From a virus: a DNA stretch of 64,000 nt. The notes under the pieces were generated by a model. It saw nothing but the letters and a program-made list of their open reading frames with translations. It searched no databases and was not told where the DNA came from. The stretch lies in IMG/VR virus record IMGVR_UViG_3300042356_000309, positions 1-64,000 of that record, one strand, 5' to 3'. Both the position numbers and the translations under genes were made by a program. Numbering within the stretch: the stretch's first letter is position 1; every line of letters begins with the position of its first letter. Shown piece after piece: positions 5,486 to 14,097 of this stretch.

Positions 5486-5515
5486 TCTGGAGGGGTGGTT
5501 CCCTCCAGATTTTTT
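5486..5515 (+). terminator. Rho-independent terminator after the tRNA-like element
   Basis: Perfect 9-bp stem TCTGGAGGG / CCCTCCAGA with loop GTGGTT, followed by six T. It would end or attenuate the transcript that carries 3791-5327 and the tRNA-like RNA. Confidence 0.85.
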
Positions 5516-5536
5516 GTCTAATTAAAATTAATTGAT

Positions 5537-6067
5537 ATGTTATACTACAAAAAGAATTTCAAGTACTACAGAGTAAAGGGTTCTCTGTTGATGATTATAG
5601 CAGGAGTAGTTATCTTCCTGCTGTACATGAAAAGCACAAAGCCAACCAAGGTGGTGAGTGTGAAAGAAAGAGTGGTGGTGCACGACTCTGACGTGTTCAC
5701 GCCAGAACGTTTGTACAACTCCATCGTGGAGTGCGGAATAAAGTTTCCAGACATCGTGTACAGGCAGGCACTACTGGAGTCTGGAAGGTTCTCATCTGAC
5801 ATCTTTGTATGTGGCAACAACCTGTTCGGTATGAAGGTAGCCAAGCAGAGACCTACAACGGCAACAGGAGAGTACAAGGGTCACGCTGAGTACAGGGACT
5901 GGAGGGCATCCGTGCAGGACTACGCACTATTCCAGTCAGCGTTCATGCGTAAGTACAAGACAGAGGAGCAGTACTACAAGGCGTTAGGTAAGTCGTATGC
6001 TGAGGATGACAGCTACATTAGGTTATTAAAAAACATGAGCGATACACTGCTCAATAAAAACAAGTAA
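5537..6067 (+). CDS. Membrane-anchored glucosaminidase-type lysozyme (176 residues)
   Basis: After a basic N-terminus and one membrane span (about residues 16-32), the rest resembles the glucosaminidase domain (Bax/LytG/FlgJ type) that cuts peptidoglycan between N-acetylglucosamine and muramic acid. QALLESG supplies the expected catalytic glutamate. NNLFGMK and the AEYRDWRASVQDYALF tract are typical of the family. The enzyme would face the periplasm. It sits in the rightward operon, far from the late lysis cassette, so it may be an entry-linked, superinfection-related or second lysis enzyme. The terminator at 5486-5515 lies just upstream; how the gene is transcribed is not clear. Confidence 0.8.
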   Translation: MLYYKKNFKYYRVKGSLLMIIAGVVIFLLYMKSTKPTKVVSVKERVVVHDSDVFTPERLYNSIVECGIKFPDIVYRQALLESGRFSSDIFVCGNNLFGMKVAKQRPTTATGEYKGHAEYRDWRASVQDYALFQSAFMRKYKTEEQYYKALGKSYAEDDSYIRLLKNMSDTLLNKNK

Positions 6068-6068
6068 T

Positions 6069-6254
6069 ATGGCAGATATAACAATGTGTGACGGTGGCAA
6101 TTGTCCACTAAAGAAGACCTGCTACAGGTACAAGGCGATGCCATCTGAGTACAGACAGGCATACTTCTTTGAAGCACCTTACGTAGACACAAGTAATGGT
6201 GCAGTATGCGACCACTACTGGGAGCATGAAGGGGACGACAGAGAAGAGGAGTAA
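6069..6254 (+). CDS. Small cysteine-rich, probably metal-binding protein (61 residues)
   Basis: Cysteines lie in CDGGNCPLKKTCYRY near the N-terminus, with a further CDHYWEH later. Together with the histidines they could bind zinc. The tail is acidic (EGDDREEE). Similar short proteins occur in Bacteroidota phages and prophages. The ATG is two bases after the glucosaminidase stop. Molecular role unknown. Confidence 0.75.
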   Translation: MADITMCDGGNCPLKKTCYRYKAMPSEYRQAYFFEAPYVDTSNGAVCDHYWEHEGDDREEE

Positions 6255-6276
6255 ATAAACCAAAAAATTAGAAATT

Positions 6277-6669
6277 ATGAAGGCATGGGAAGAGATTGAT
6301 AGAGACCCACACATAAGTCTGTACGAGACAATGAAGTCTCAGTACTACATAGACCACGGGTGCAAGATAGAACGTTTTAAGGATGGCAGGTTCGAGCTGA
6401 AGAATGTAATGACTAACTCGGACCACTATGAGGATGTTCCAGAAGAAATTGTAGATGTTTTTGTGAACGATGGATGGTTGATAGGTGCGTTTACCATGTG
6501 TGCCCACGTATATAAGACAAGGGCGCACAAGGTAGCGTATCTAGTAGAGAGGGCGAGATTCAACGAGAACGAAGAGCTAGTAGACAGGTTGCTAAGCACT
6601 TACGAAAGACTGAAAAAAAAATATGAAGATTATGAGATGAGGATTGAAAAAATTTCTTCATCTTTGTAG
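6277..6669 (+). CDS. Hypothetical protein with C-terminal coiled coil (130 residues)
   Basis: The N-terminal half is mixed and acidic. The C-terminal 45 residues (ARFNENEELVDRLLSTYERL…) form a charged helix likely to be a coiled coil. It starts at the ATG in GAAATTATGAAG. No family recognised. Confidence 0.7.
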   Translation: MKAWEEIDRDPHISLYETMKSQYYIDHGCKIERFKDGRFELKNVMTNSDHYEDVPEEIVDVFVNDGWLIGAFTMCAHVYKTRAHKVAYLVERARFNENEELVDRLLSTYERLKKKYEDYEMRIEKISSSL

Positions 6670-6677
6670 CCCTAAAT

Positions 6678-6698
6678 GGCGAGGGGTATCAAGTCGCC
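6678..6698 (+). other. Intergenic hairpin before the replication cluster
   Basis: GGCGA (6678-6682) pairs with TCGCC (6694-6698) around an 11-nt loop, followed by only TTT. It could be a weak terminator or an RNA-processing stem between the small-gene run and the replication genes. Confidence 0.35.
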
Positions 6699-6725
6699 TT
6701 TAACTCAACTCAAATTAAATTTATT

Positions 6726-7229
6726 ATGCATTGGAGACAAAACTTCAAGGACAGCGACAAGTATCTAGGAGCTGTCGATTTATGGAACGACCAGAAGAAG
6801 GGTTACAACTCAGTTGTTGTAACAGTAGACAAGTTCTTCGTTGACGAGATGGTAGGACAGATGGGCAAGGAGCGAAAGGTATTCGCCAAGCTCAAAGAGT
6901 TCCAGAAACCTATGGTGGTCAACGTAACGAACTTCAAACGACTACAGAAACTATTCGACAGCGTAGAGCAGGATGCCTACCTTGGTAAACCTATTCAGCT
7001 TGGTGTTGAGAAGGTGTCATCACCAGAGGGTAAGGTTGACGCACTACGTTTCAGTGGACGACCAGTACAGGTAGCCAAGAAAGAGAAGGAGGTACTTACA
7101 GATGACGTGTTGCCAAAGGCAATAGCGGCACTGGAGAAGGGCTCAAGAACGCTTGACGATATCCTACTTAAGTACTCAGTAACAGAAGAACAACTTAAAT
7201 CTTTGAAGGATGCAGTTCAGAACTCATAA
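6726..7229 (+). CDS. Conserved-type hypothetical in the replication cluster (167 residues)
   Basis: Begins MHWRQNFKDSDKYLGAVDLW. It is followed by an alpha/beta region and a C-terminal helical part (AIAALEKGSRTLDDILLKYSVTEEQL) that looks like a small helical DNA-binding or adaptor module. It overlaps the nuclease gene by 20 bp, and the context (nuclease, ssDNA-binding protein, primase-helicase) suggests a replication or recombination accessory role. No catalytic motif seen. Confidence 0.7.
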   Translation: MHWRQNFKDSDKYLGAVDLWNDQKKGYNSVVVTVDKFFVDEMVGQMGKERKVFAKLKEFQKPMVVNVTNFKRLQKLFDSVEQDAYLGKPIQLGVEKVSSPEGKVDALRFSGRPVQVAKKEKEVLTDDVLPKAIAALEKGSRTLDDILLKYSVTEEQLKSLKDAVQNS

Positions 7230-8043
7230 CATAGCACCACTATTCCTTGGGACTGATGGGTTAACAGACAAACAGCAGGAGAGATTGAACGAGCTGTCTA
7301 CAAGACACGCTAACTTTCTCACTGAGTCTGACCCTAAGCTCAAGGCTAAGTACAAGCTAACAGACAACATGGAGAGGGAGCTCGATGAGTTGCTCGACAT
7401 GAAGGAGAAGTACGATAACGGAGACTTCGAACTACCAGATGGAGCGAAGACCCTTATCGAGGAGTACGTAGATGCTGACGTATACCAGTACAGGACAACG
7501 TTCGACAGTAAGGAGGTTAGCAAGGGTAGAGATGAGGACGTTGAGAACGCAAGCATAGAGCTATACAATGAGGTGTACTTCACATCGCATAGGAAGATAG
7601 TTGAAGGAGATAAGTACTACGAGCTTTCTTATAACAGTATTATTGGTCATCCAGACATCGTGTGTGAGGACACTAAGATGGTTAAGGATGCCAAGAGTTC
7701 ATGGAGTAAGAAGACATTCCCTAAGACAGTAAAGAAGGCAGAGAACAGCACATATACTTGGCAGGTTCGGACCTATCTATACATGTTGCAGGGTATAACT
7801 GGTGATCGGGACTGGCGTTTTGGTGTGGTGTTTCACGCACTTGTAGACACACCAGAGGGCTTAGTCCCAGATTACGAGGACGATAGTCTTCACGTCTCTA
7901 GCAACCTACAGGACAACATCAGAATAACTGCTGTACCTGTGGAGCTTACAGAGGAACACGTTCGTCACATGGACAGACGTATCAAGATGGCATTGAAGTA
8001 TGCAGATAATTATAAACAATTTTTATTAAACAAAAACAAATGA
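7210..8043 (+). CDS. RecB/Cas4-like PD-(D/E)XK nuclease (277 residues)
   Basis: The nuclease core is at about residues 138-200: GHPDIV, then VKDAKSS supplies the D...DAK metal-binding pattern. A downstream Q in WQVRTYLYML fits the QxxxY motif of RecB-family exonucleases. A charged helical N-terminal region precedes it. Probable role: 5' or 3' exonuclease in phage recombination or DNA processing, working with the ssDNA-binding protein coded immediately after. The start chosen (ATG 7210) overlaps the previous gene by 20 bp; no later start keeps the N-terminal region. Confidence 0.8.
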   Translation: MQFRTHNIAPLFLGTDGLTDKQQERLNELSTRHANFLTESDPKLKAKYKLTDNMERELDELLDMKEKYDNGDFELPDGAKTLIEEYVDADVYQYRTTFDSKEVSKGRDEDVENASIELYNEVYFTSHRKIVEGDKYYELSYNSIIGHPDIVCEDTKMVKDAKSSWSKKTFPKTVKKAENSTYTWQVRTYLYMLQGITGDRDWRFGVVFHALVDTPEGLVPDYEDDSLHVSSNLQDNIRITAVPVELTEEHVRHMDRRIKMALKYADNYKQFLLNKNK

Positions 8044-8390
8044 ATCAATTCAAATTAAGTGGCACAATCAAGATGATTGGCGAAAAGAAAGAGGTAAGCG
8101 ATAAGTTTGCCAAGAGAGAATTCGTTGTAACGATTAACGAGACAGACAAGTATCCTCAAGACATTATGATGCAGTTAACCAACGCCAAGTGCGATGAGTT
8201 GAACAGCTTCATGGAGGGTCAGTCTGTTGACGTATCGTTCAACCTTCGAGGAAGGGAGTGGACAAGTCCACAGGGTGAGGTGAAGTACTTCAATACTATT
8301 GAGGCTTGGAGAATAGAGCTACAGGGTGGGGATGCTGTAGCTCCTGCTCCAACAGTAGTTGCTGAGGATGGCGATGACCTCCCTTTCTAA
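8040..8390 (+). CDS. DUF3127-type single-stranded DNA-binding protein (116 residues)
   Basis: An OB-fold-like beta pattern (LSGTIKMIGEKKEVSDKFAK…REFVVTI) and a WTSP..GEVKYFNTIEAWRIE stretch fit the DUF3127 family common in Bacteroidota. The C-terminus ends DGDDLPF, like the acidic DDxxPF tip of SSB that recruits partner proteins. It overlaps the nuclease stop by 4 bp and is followed by a terminator, then the primase-helicase. Likely the phage SSB. Confidence 0.8.
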   Translation: MNQFKLSGTIKMIGEKKEVSDKFAKREFVVTINETDKYPQDIMMQLTNAKCDELNSFMEGQSVDVSFNLRGREWTSPQGEVKYFNTIEAWRIELQGGDAVAPAPTVVAEDGDDLPF

Positions 8391-8400
8391 TTGATCAACG

Positions 8401-8430
8401 GCTACCCATCACAATGGTGGGTAGCTTTTC
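8401..8430 (+). terminator. Terminator after the ssDNA-binding protein gene
   Basis: Stem GCTACCCA (8401-8408) / TGGGTAGC (8418-8425), nine-base loop, then TTTTC. The T run is short, so partial read-through into the primase-helicase gene is likely. Confidence 0.7.
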
Positions 8431-8454
8431 TTAACGGTCTTAATAAAAATTTTT

Positions 8455-10842
8455 ATGATTACATACTTTAAGTCATTATCAGAGACTGATAAGCCATACT
8501 ATATTGATATAAGCAAAGCACTTGAACGCATACGAATAGGTAAGTCAAAGGACCTATGTGAGAGGATTAGGCAGTATGCAGGACCAGAAAACAAGGCAAA
8601 AAGAAACGAGCTGAAGAAGGGTCTTCCAGCAATATGTTTCTCTGGTACATTTACCAAGAGGTCCAAGGCTTCAATCGTTGAGCATAGTGGGTTTATTGCC
8701 ATCGATTTCGATGGGTTTGATGACGAGTGGGTTATGCTGGACTTCAGACACTTTCTGACAAGGGACAAGTACTCGTATGCCGTATTCCTATCACCATCTG
8801 GTGATGGTTTAAAGGTAGTAGTCAGAATACCTAAAGATATAGATAACCACTTGAACTACTTCCTGTCACTGAAGAAGTACTACGACATGCCACAGTTCGA
8901 TACATCGACAAAGGACATAAGTCGTGTGTGCTTCGAGTCGTATGACCCAGACATATATGTCAACGAGAACAGCGAGGTATTCACTGAGATAACCACCGAG
9001 GAGTATAAGATATTTGAGAAGAGTACGTCAAGGAGTACCATTAAGTTAGACAATGCAAACGAGATAGTACGAAGACTACTAGTGTGGTGGGAACGAGACT
9101 TCGGTATGGTGCAGGGTCAGAAGAATAATAATCTATTCATACTTGCGTCAGCACTAAACGAGTTCGGTATCAGTGAGCATGAGGCTAGAGAGGTGTTGCT
9201 CAGCTATGACGAGGGTGATAAGGATAAGGAGATAATCAATATTCTACGCAGTGCGTATAAAAACACCTCAGCACATGGCACTAAGTTCTATGAGGACAAT
9301 GCGAAGGTTGACGCTATCAAGACTATGGCCAAGCAGGGCGTACCAACAGACGAGTTGGTTAGTATGAATAACCTACTGTCAGCTGACGTTGTTCAGTCCA
9401 TAGCGTCAGAGGTAGATGCCAACGACCCGACAGTGTTCTGGTCCAAGAGCAGTAAGGGTTCTGTCACGCACATCAATCACCTGTACAAGGAGTACCTAGA
9501 GTTCATGGGTTACGGTAAGTATCACGTTGAAGGAGGTAATGCGTTCGTGTTTGTCAAGGTACGCAACAACATTATATCTGACGCATACGACACAACTATC
9601 AAGGACGCAGTTCTTAATGAGTACCTGTACAACTTGGATGACAAGAGTATATACAACTACTTCGCAGACAAGAGCAAGCTATTCAAGGAGGACCACCTGT
9701 CATTCCTTAATACCATTAGACCTAATATAATTAAGGACGACAAGGATACAGCGTACCTGTACTATAGGAACTGTGCTGTCAAGGTTACTCTCGACAGTGT
9801 CGATATAATTGACTACTCAGACATAGATGGGTACATATGGGAGAAACAAATGATCGACAGAGACTTTGTTGTCTGTGACTACTCAGACAGCGTGTACAAG
9901 AAGTTTATAAGTAATATTGGGGGAGGGGAGACCGATAGGATAAGGTCTATAGAGTCAACGGCAGGATACCTGATGCACAGCTACAAGCCACCTAGTTACG
10001 CACCAGCAGTCATCATTAATGACGAGGTGATATCAGACAATCCAGAGGGTGGTACTGGTAAGGGTATCTTTGTCAGCTCTATATCTCACCTAAAGAAGAC
10101 CGTGATTATCGATGGTAAGGCGTTCACGTTTAACAAGTCATTCCCATACCAGAGGGTATCAGCGGATACTCAGTTACTGGTGTTTGATGACGTTAGCAGA
10201 CACTTCGACTTCGAGAAGCTGTTCTCCATCATTACTGAGGGAATAACTCTTGAGAAGAAGAATAAGGACGAGATACATATACCGTTCGAGAGGTCACCAA
10301 AGATCGTAATAACCACTAACTACGCAATCAAGGGGGCAGGTAACTCGTTCGAAAGAAGGAAGTGGGAACTTGAGTTCGCACAGCACTACAGCAAGAACTT
10401 CACTCCAGAGAACGAGTTTGGCCACCAGTTGTTTACAGGGTGGGATGCACACGAGTGGTCTAAGTTTGACAACTACATGATTGCTAACCTACAGATGTAC
10501 CTCAAGAAGGGTCTAATCAAGTCACAGTTCAAGAACCTCAGAGAGAGGAAGTTTGTTGCTGAGACATCGATGGACTTCTATGACTGGTGCAAGGACAGGT
10601 ACAACAACATGACGAAGGTTGGCTCTGAAACGTTAGGGCAGGAGATGTATCGTTCGTTCACAGAACAGAACCCAGACTACGGACCTAGAGGTAAGATGTC
10701 GCTTCCGCTTACTAAGTTCTATAAGTGGCTAGACTCTTGGGGAGAGTATATGTTTAACGTCAGACCTATAACGTATAGGAGTGCACTAGGTAAGATGGTT
10801 AAGTTCGAGATGAAGTATGACGAACAATCTAAAATGTTTTAA
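8455..10842 (+). CDS. VirE-type primase fused to SF3 helicase (795 residues)
   Basis: The N-terminal ~180 residues resemble the BT4734/VirE N-terminal primase-like domain (FIAIDFDGFDDEW, then YAVFLSPSGDGLKVVVRI). The C-terminal half is a superfamily 3 helicase: Walker A NPEGGTGKGIF (about residues 527-537), Walker B LLVFDDVS, and motif C KIVITTNYAIKG. The enzyme would unwind and prime phage DNA. No DNA polymerase is visible, so host polymerase is probably used. The ATG follows AAAAATTTTT. The product is full length with no break. Confidence 0.85.
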   Translation: MITYFKSLSETDKPYYIDISKALERIRIGKSKDLCERIRQYAGPENKAKRNELKKGLPAICFSGTFTKRSKASIVEHSGFIAIDFDGFDDEWVMLDFRHFLTRDKYSYAVFLSPSGDGLKVVVRIPKDIDNHLNYFLSLKKYYDMPQFDTSTKDISRVCFESYDPDIYVNENSEVFTEITTEEYKIFEKSTSRSTIKLDNANEIVRRLLVWWERDFGMVQGQKNNNLFILASALNEFGISEHEAREVLLSYDEGDKDKEIINILRSAYKNTSAHGTKFYEDNAKVDAIKTMAKQGVPTDELVSMNNLLSADVVQSIASEVDANDPTVFWSKSSKGSVTHINHLYKEYLEFMGYGKYHVEGGNAFVFVKVRNNIISDAYDTTIKDAVLNEYLYNLDDKSIYNYFADKSKLFKEDHLSFLNTIRPNIIKDDKDTAYLYYRNCAVKVTLDSVDIIDYSDIDGYIWEKQMIDRDFVVCDYSDSVYKKFISNIGGGETDRIRSIESTAGYLMHSYKPPSYAPAVIINDEVISDNPEGGTGKGIFVSSISHLKKTVIIDGKAFTFNKSFPYQRVSADTQLLVFDDVSRHFDFEKLFSIITEGITLEKKNKDEIHIPFERSPKIVITTNYAIKGAGNSFERRKWELEFAQHYSKNFTPENEFGHQLFTGWDAHEWSKFDNYMIANLQMYLKKGLIKSQFKNLRERKFVAETSMDFYDWCKDRYNNMTKVGSETLGQEMYRSFTEQNPDYGPRGKMSLPLTKFYKWLDSWGEYMFNVRPITYRSALGKMVKFEMKYDEQSKMF

Positions 10843-10843
10843 C

Positions 10844-12076
10844 ATGAAAGAACTCAGAGATTATCAGAAGCAAGGAGCTATTAATGGTGTCGAGATACTC
10901 AATAGGTACAAGATACTTTATATGGCTTGGAGCGTTAGAACTGGGAAGTCGGCTACCTCTATGGAGGTGGCCAGACTTTTTGGTGCTAAGAAGGTTCTAT
11001 TACTTACAAAGAAGAAGGCTATTGACAGTATCACTAGTGACTACAAAGACTTTGGTTTTGATAGTTATTTTATGCAAACAATATGTAATAACGAGTCAAT
11101 GCATAAGATAACATGCACAGACTTTGATCTTGTAATCATGGATGAGTCACACAGGCATGGTGCATTTCCTAAGCCATCAACTGGAGCCAAGTACTTCAAG
11201 AAGAGGTTTGGACATCTGCCTATCATCATGCTGTCTGGTACACCTTGTCCAGAGTCATTCAGTCAGATGTACCACCAGATGTGGGTATCGGCATACTCAC
11301 CTTGGAGTAGGTACACTACGTTCTATAAGTGGTCATCAGACTATGTTGTGCCTAAGCAGAAGCGCATAGGTGCGTTCATGTATAACGACTACTCGTTCGG
11401 TATAGAGGATAAGATAATGAGTGACGTTGCTCACGTAATGACAACCTACACACAGGAGCAGGCAGGGTTCGAGTCAGTGATAGAGGAGGAGGTTATACGT
11501 ATTAAGATGAAGCCTATGACATATAACATAATGGATACACTTCTTGCTGACAGGGTTGTTGAAGGTAACAACGAGGTTATACTTGGCGATACTGCCGCCA
11601 AGTTGATGCAGAAGGTTCACCAGTTGTGTGGAGGCACGATTAAGTTTGAGTCTGGTAAGTCTATGGTACTTGATACAACGAAGGCTGAGTTTATTAAGTC
11701 GCATTTTGCGACATCAAAAATTGGAATCTTCTACGTGTTCAAGGAAGAACTTAACGCACTGAAGCAGGTATACGGAGATGATCTTACTACAAGTATTGAC
11801 GAGTTCAACTCAACTGATAAGGTTATAGCCTTACAAACTGTATCTGGACGTGAGGGTATATCCTTAAGAAATGCTGACTACCTTGTCTTCTATAACATTA
11901 TGCATAGCGCAGTGTCTTACTGGCAGGCTAGGGATAGGATGACTACTATAGACAGGAAGTTCAACAAGGTGTACTGGATATTCACTGAAGGAGGTATAGA
12001 GGACAAGATCTATAAGGTAGTGAAGAGTAAGAAGAAGTATACTAGTAACGTATTTAAGAAAGACTATAAGATATGA
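10844..12076 (+). CDS. SF2 helicase, DEAD/SNF2-like (410 residues)
   Basis: Motif I is WSVRTGKSAT, motif II is VIMDESH (a DESH variant), motif III is MLSGTP, and motif VI-like residues fall in YWQARDRMTT near the C-terminus. These define a compact superfamily 2 helicase or translocase. The ATG one base after the primase-helicase stop (MKELRDYQKQG) is preferred over an upstream in-frame ATG at 10817, because it starts at the conserved LRDYQ Q-motif-like segment. Likely role: remodelling of replication or recombination intermediates. Confidence 0.85.
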   Translation: MKELRDYQKQGAINGVEILNRYKILYMAWSVRTGKSATSMEVARLFGAKKVLLLTKKKAIDSITSDYKDFGFDSYFMQTICNNESMHKITCTDFDLVIMDESHRHGAFPKPSTGAKYFKKRFGHLPIIMLSGTPCPESFSQMYHQMWVSAYSPWSRYTTFYKWSSDYVVPKQKRIGAFMYNDYSFGIEDKIMSDVAHVMTTYTQEQAGFESVIEEEVIRIKMKPMTYNIMDTLLADRVVEGNNEVILGDTAAKLMQKVHQLCGGTIKFESGKSMVLDTTKAEFIKSHFATSKIGIFYVFKEELNALKQVYGDDLTTSIDEFNSTDKVIALQTVSGREGISLRNADYLVFYNIMHSAVSYWQARDRMTTIDRKFNKVYWIFTEGGIEDKIYKVVKSKKKYTSNVFKKDYKI

Positions 12077-12243
12077 AACCTAAAGAAAAAGCAAAAGAGT
12101 TGATAGATTATTCTATAAAACTACATGGATCTGAAGATGCTAAAAAGCAATGTTTAATCACTGCGGAACAGTTAATTTTTCTAGCACCTTTTGAAGAAAA
12201 AAATTACTGGAATAAAGTTAAACAAGAACTAGAGAACATATGA
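12073..12243 (+). CDS. Small conserved phage protein, 56 residues
   Basis: Starts MKPKEKAKELIDYSIKLHG and contains AKKQCLITAEQLI. This pattern of a charged helix with a central cysteine recurs in short Bacteroidota phage proteins. The stop overlaps the next ATG by 4 bp. Function unknown. Confidence 0.7.
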   Translation: MKPKEKAKELIDYSIKLHGSEDAKKQCLITAEQLIFLAPFEEKNYWNKVKQELENI

Positions 12244-12584
12244 GTGGAGGATATTTTGAATACAGGCAATATAGTATGGAAGATGTTGCTGAGATGATTG
12301 AAAGAGAAATAGAAAAAAGTGGCAAGCCATATTCTGAAGAAGAACTAAAGGAAATGAGCTGGCGTGATAGCGACTGGTATGATAAGTATCCAGAGGATAA
12401 GTTCCATTATAAGTATCCAGACGAGGTGTTGACACAGTTTAAACTAGGAGTTGAAATAATTAGGATGGCTGGAATATATATGCACAGAATAGACTGGCTA
12501 CTATCTGGTGACGATGGTGACGATACATTCTTAGAAAGATTGCAAAAAGATTTAAAGAAACTATATGAAAAAGATACTGACTGA
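12240..12584 (+). CDS. MSGG-type conserved phage protein (114 residues)
   Basis: Begins MSGGYFEYRQYSMEDVAEMI, a start I recognise from short proteins widespread in Bacteroidota phages and prophages. Acidic, helical and tyrosine-rich, ending in a charged helix (LERLQKDLKKLYEKD). Coupled by overlaps to both neighbours. Function not established. Confidence 0.75.
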   Translation: MSGGYFEYRQYSMEDVAEMIEREIEKSGKPYSEEELKEMSWRDSDWYDKYPEDKFHYKYPDEVLTQFKLGVEIIRMAGIYMHRIDWLLSGDDGDDTFLERLQKDLKKLYEKDTD

Positions 12585-12822
12585 CCCAAACGTTCAGCTC
12601 CTCATCAAGCAGTTCGATCTTGAGATACCTAAGATGCACAACATTCTGGTTGATCGTTACGAACTAAATGATGGTAAGATTATAATTTTATCTGCAAAAG
12701 TTTTGGATGGTGATTTGAATTTTGTTAAATTAGCCGACCAGAGTAGATTGATTGACCATCTACATATGTGTAACGTGATATTCGATGATAGAATCAAAAG
12801 TCCAGAAGTCGCTAATCGATGA
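12565..12822 (+). CDS. Hypothetical protein, 85 residues
   Basis: Overlaps the previous gene by 20 bp and the VRR-NUC gene by 38 bp. It has a mixed pattern with a beta-like middle (GKIIILSAKVLDGDLNFVKL). No recognised domain. The codon pattern fits its neighbours. Confidence 0.65.
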   Translation: MKKILTDPNVQLLIKQFDLEIPKMHNILVDRYELNDGKIIILSAKVLDGDLNFVKLADQSRLIDHLHMCNVIFDDRIKSPEVANR

Positions 12823-13039
12823 GCTTGAACGCAATGGCTTCTACGTAATAAAATTATCTGTAACCAATAAGAACGGAATACCAGACATCGTAGCCTTTCC
12901 AAAAGGCTGCGGTGCAGTATTCTATGAGGTAAAGCAGAAGGGTAAGAAGCCTAGTAAACTACAGGAGTTTAGAATAAAGGAACTAAAGAATCACGGAATT
13001 AAAGTATTTGTACATGACGGAGATACCACTGAAAGATAA
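12785..13039 (+). CDS. VRR-NUC domain nuclease (84 residues)
   Basis: Nearly the whole protein is a VRR-NUC fold, a minimal PD-(D/E)XK-type endonuclease: GIPDIVAFPKG, then VFYEVKQKGKKPS supplies the E-x-K, and Q plus IKELKNHGIKVFV completes the family pattern. Phage VRR-NUC proteins cut branched or structured DNA. It sits with other DNA-metabolism genes downstream of the helicases. Confidence 0.85.
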   Translation: MIESKVQKSLIDELERNGFYVIKLSVTNKNGIPDIVAFPKGCGAVFYEVKQKGKKPSKLQEFRIKELKNHGIKVFVHDGDTTER

Positions 13040-13040
13040 G

Positions 13041-13310
13041 ATGAACGTTTATAACTTAACTATAAGCGGAGTAACTATGGATGACATAGTATTTGAAACT
13101 GGGATACAATATAAAAGGGTATCTAAGATAATAAAAGAGATGTCAGAAATAGTACATAATAACAGGTTTACAAAACTTGGAAGAAAGGACGAGCCATACT
13201 ATGAGTGTGAAGAAGATTATGCGCTCACACCAGTTTACGAATGGAATGATTTAAATTTAAATGAAATAGAGTTTTATGAAAGCTATAGCAAAGGAGGAAG
13301 CAAATCCTAA
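13041..13310 (+). CDS. Small protein with possible helix-turn-helix (89 residues)
   Basis: The ATG two bases after the VRR-NUC stop is preferred; upstream starts would overlap that gene. Residues 6-33 (TISGVTMDDIVFETGIQYKRVSKIIKEM) read like a helix-turn-helix with the glycine at the turn. A charged tail follows. It could bind DNA, but this is inference. Confidence 0.6.
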   Translation: MNVYNLTISGVTMDDIVFETGIQYKRVSKIIKEMSEIVHNNRFTKLGRKDEPYYECEEDYALTPVYEWNDLNLNEIEFYESYSKGGSKS

Positions 13311-13527
13311 GATAACACACTACGAGTACTACACAAACATATCTCATCCAGAGCATTATGATAACAGCAACGGATCACTGTATAAGTTTGCTGTTGATCA
13401 CGAGCTCAATGCGTACGAGTTTGATATTGTTAAACGAATCGTTCGTTGCAGGAAGAAGGGTCAGTTAAAGGAAGACCTAGAGAAAACAAAAACAGTTATT
13501 GATTTATATTTAAAAGAACAGTTATGA
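13276..13527 (+). CDS. DUF3310 family protein (83 residues)
   Basis: Shows the DUF3310 pattern: SHPEHYDNSNGSLYKFAVDH, then FDIVKRIVRCRKKGQLKEDLEKTKTVIDLYL. The family is common in phage replication regions and has been linked to nucleotide metabolism by context only. It overlaps the genes on both sides. Confidence 0.75.
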   Translation: MKAIAKEEANPKITHYEYYTNISHPEHYDNSNGSLYKFAVDHELNAYEFDIVKRIVRCRKKGQLKEDLEKTKTVIDLYLKEQL

Positions 13528-13979
13528 AGAAACCAACAACATCACAGAAGTATTTAGCACTGGCTATTATACTTCCAGTACTCGCAGACTTTATCGAGGA
13601 CCTAAGAGATACAAACGTGTTCAGACATTCATTAAAGATGAAGGCAAACCTATTGCTCAGTGAGATAAGAATCGCAGACTCTAAGTTCTATGAACGTGGA
13701 GCGTTTGGAAATATCTCAGATGAGGAGTATATAAAAAGAATTACAGCTATAGCAGATCAACAGGTTATAGGAGGAATATCATTTAGACAGTGGGTAGCAT
13801 CAGAATTTATAGATCCGTATGAAGAAGGCAGTGTACATAGTGACGATAGTAGTAACAATGAGAAACAAGAAGGAGGTGAGGAAAATAAGGAAGGAACTCT
13901 GCCCGATGATTCTAAACGAACAAAAAGAAATTCCACGGGAAAGCCTAAGAAGTCAGCTAAGGATGCTGTTAAGGAATGA
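13524..13979 (+). CDS. Hypothetical protein with acidic/basic disordered tail (151 residues)
   Basis: The N-terminal ~100 residues are helical with a hydrophobic start (KYLALAIILPVLADFIEDL). The last ~45 are low complexity, first acidic (GSVHSDDSSNNEKQEGGEE) then basic (RTKRNSTGKPKKSAKDAVKE). It is preceded by a 4-bp overlap with the DUF3310 gene. Resembles small accessory proteins near phage SSB or helicase genes; function not established. Confidence 0.65.
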   Translation: MKKPTTSQKYLALAIILPVLADFIEDLRDTNVFRHSLKMKANLLLSEIRIADSKFYERGAFGNISDEEYIKRITAIADQQVIGGISFRQWVASEFIDPYEEGSVHSDDSSNNEKQEGGEENKEGTLPDDSKRTKRNSTGKPKKSAKDAVKE

Positions 13980-14097
13980 AGTTAAGTTTAAAAATTTTGA
14001 TAACTGGATGTACAGTTACGAGATAATAGATTATAAATTTAGTACTAACATATATGAAGCTAATAAAGTTAAGAAAGACCTTAAAGACATGTCTTAA
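13858..14097 (+). CDS. Possible overlapping gene, 79 residues
   Basis: This frame overlaps the tail of the previous gene in another register and continues to 14097, where it is the only open frame covering 13980-14053. Starts at 13858 or 13963 are possible; the second would give about 44 residues (MLLRNEVKFKNFDNWMYSYE…). The non-overlapping part looks protein-like (aromatic and charged residues). Start uncertain. Confidence 0.4.
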   Translation: MRNKKEVRKIRKELCPMILNEQKEIPRESLRSQLRMLLRNEVKFKNFDNWMYSYEIIDYKFSTNIYEANKVKKDLKDMS

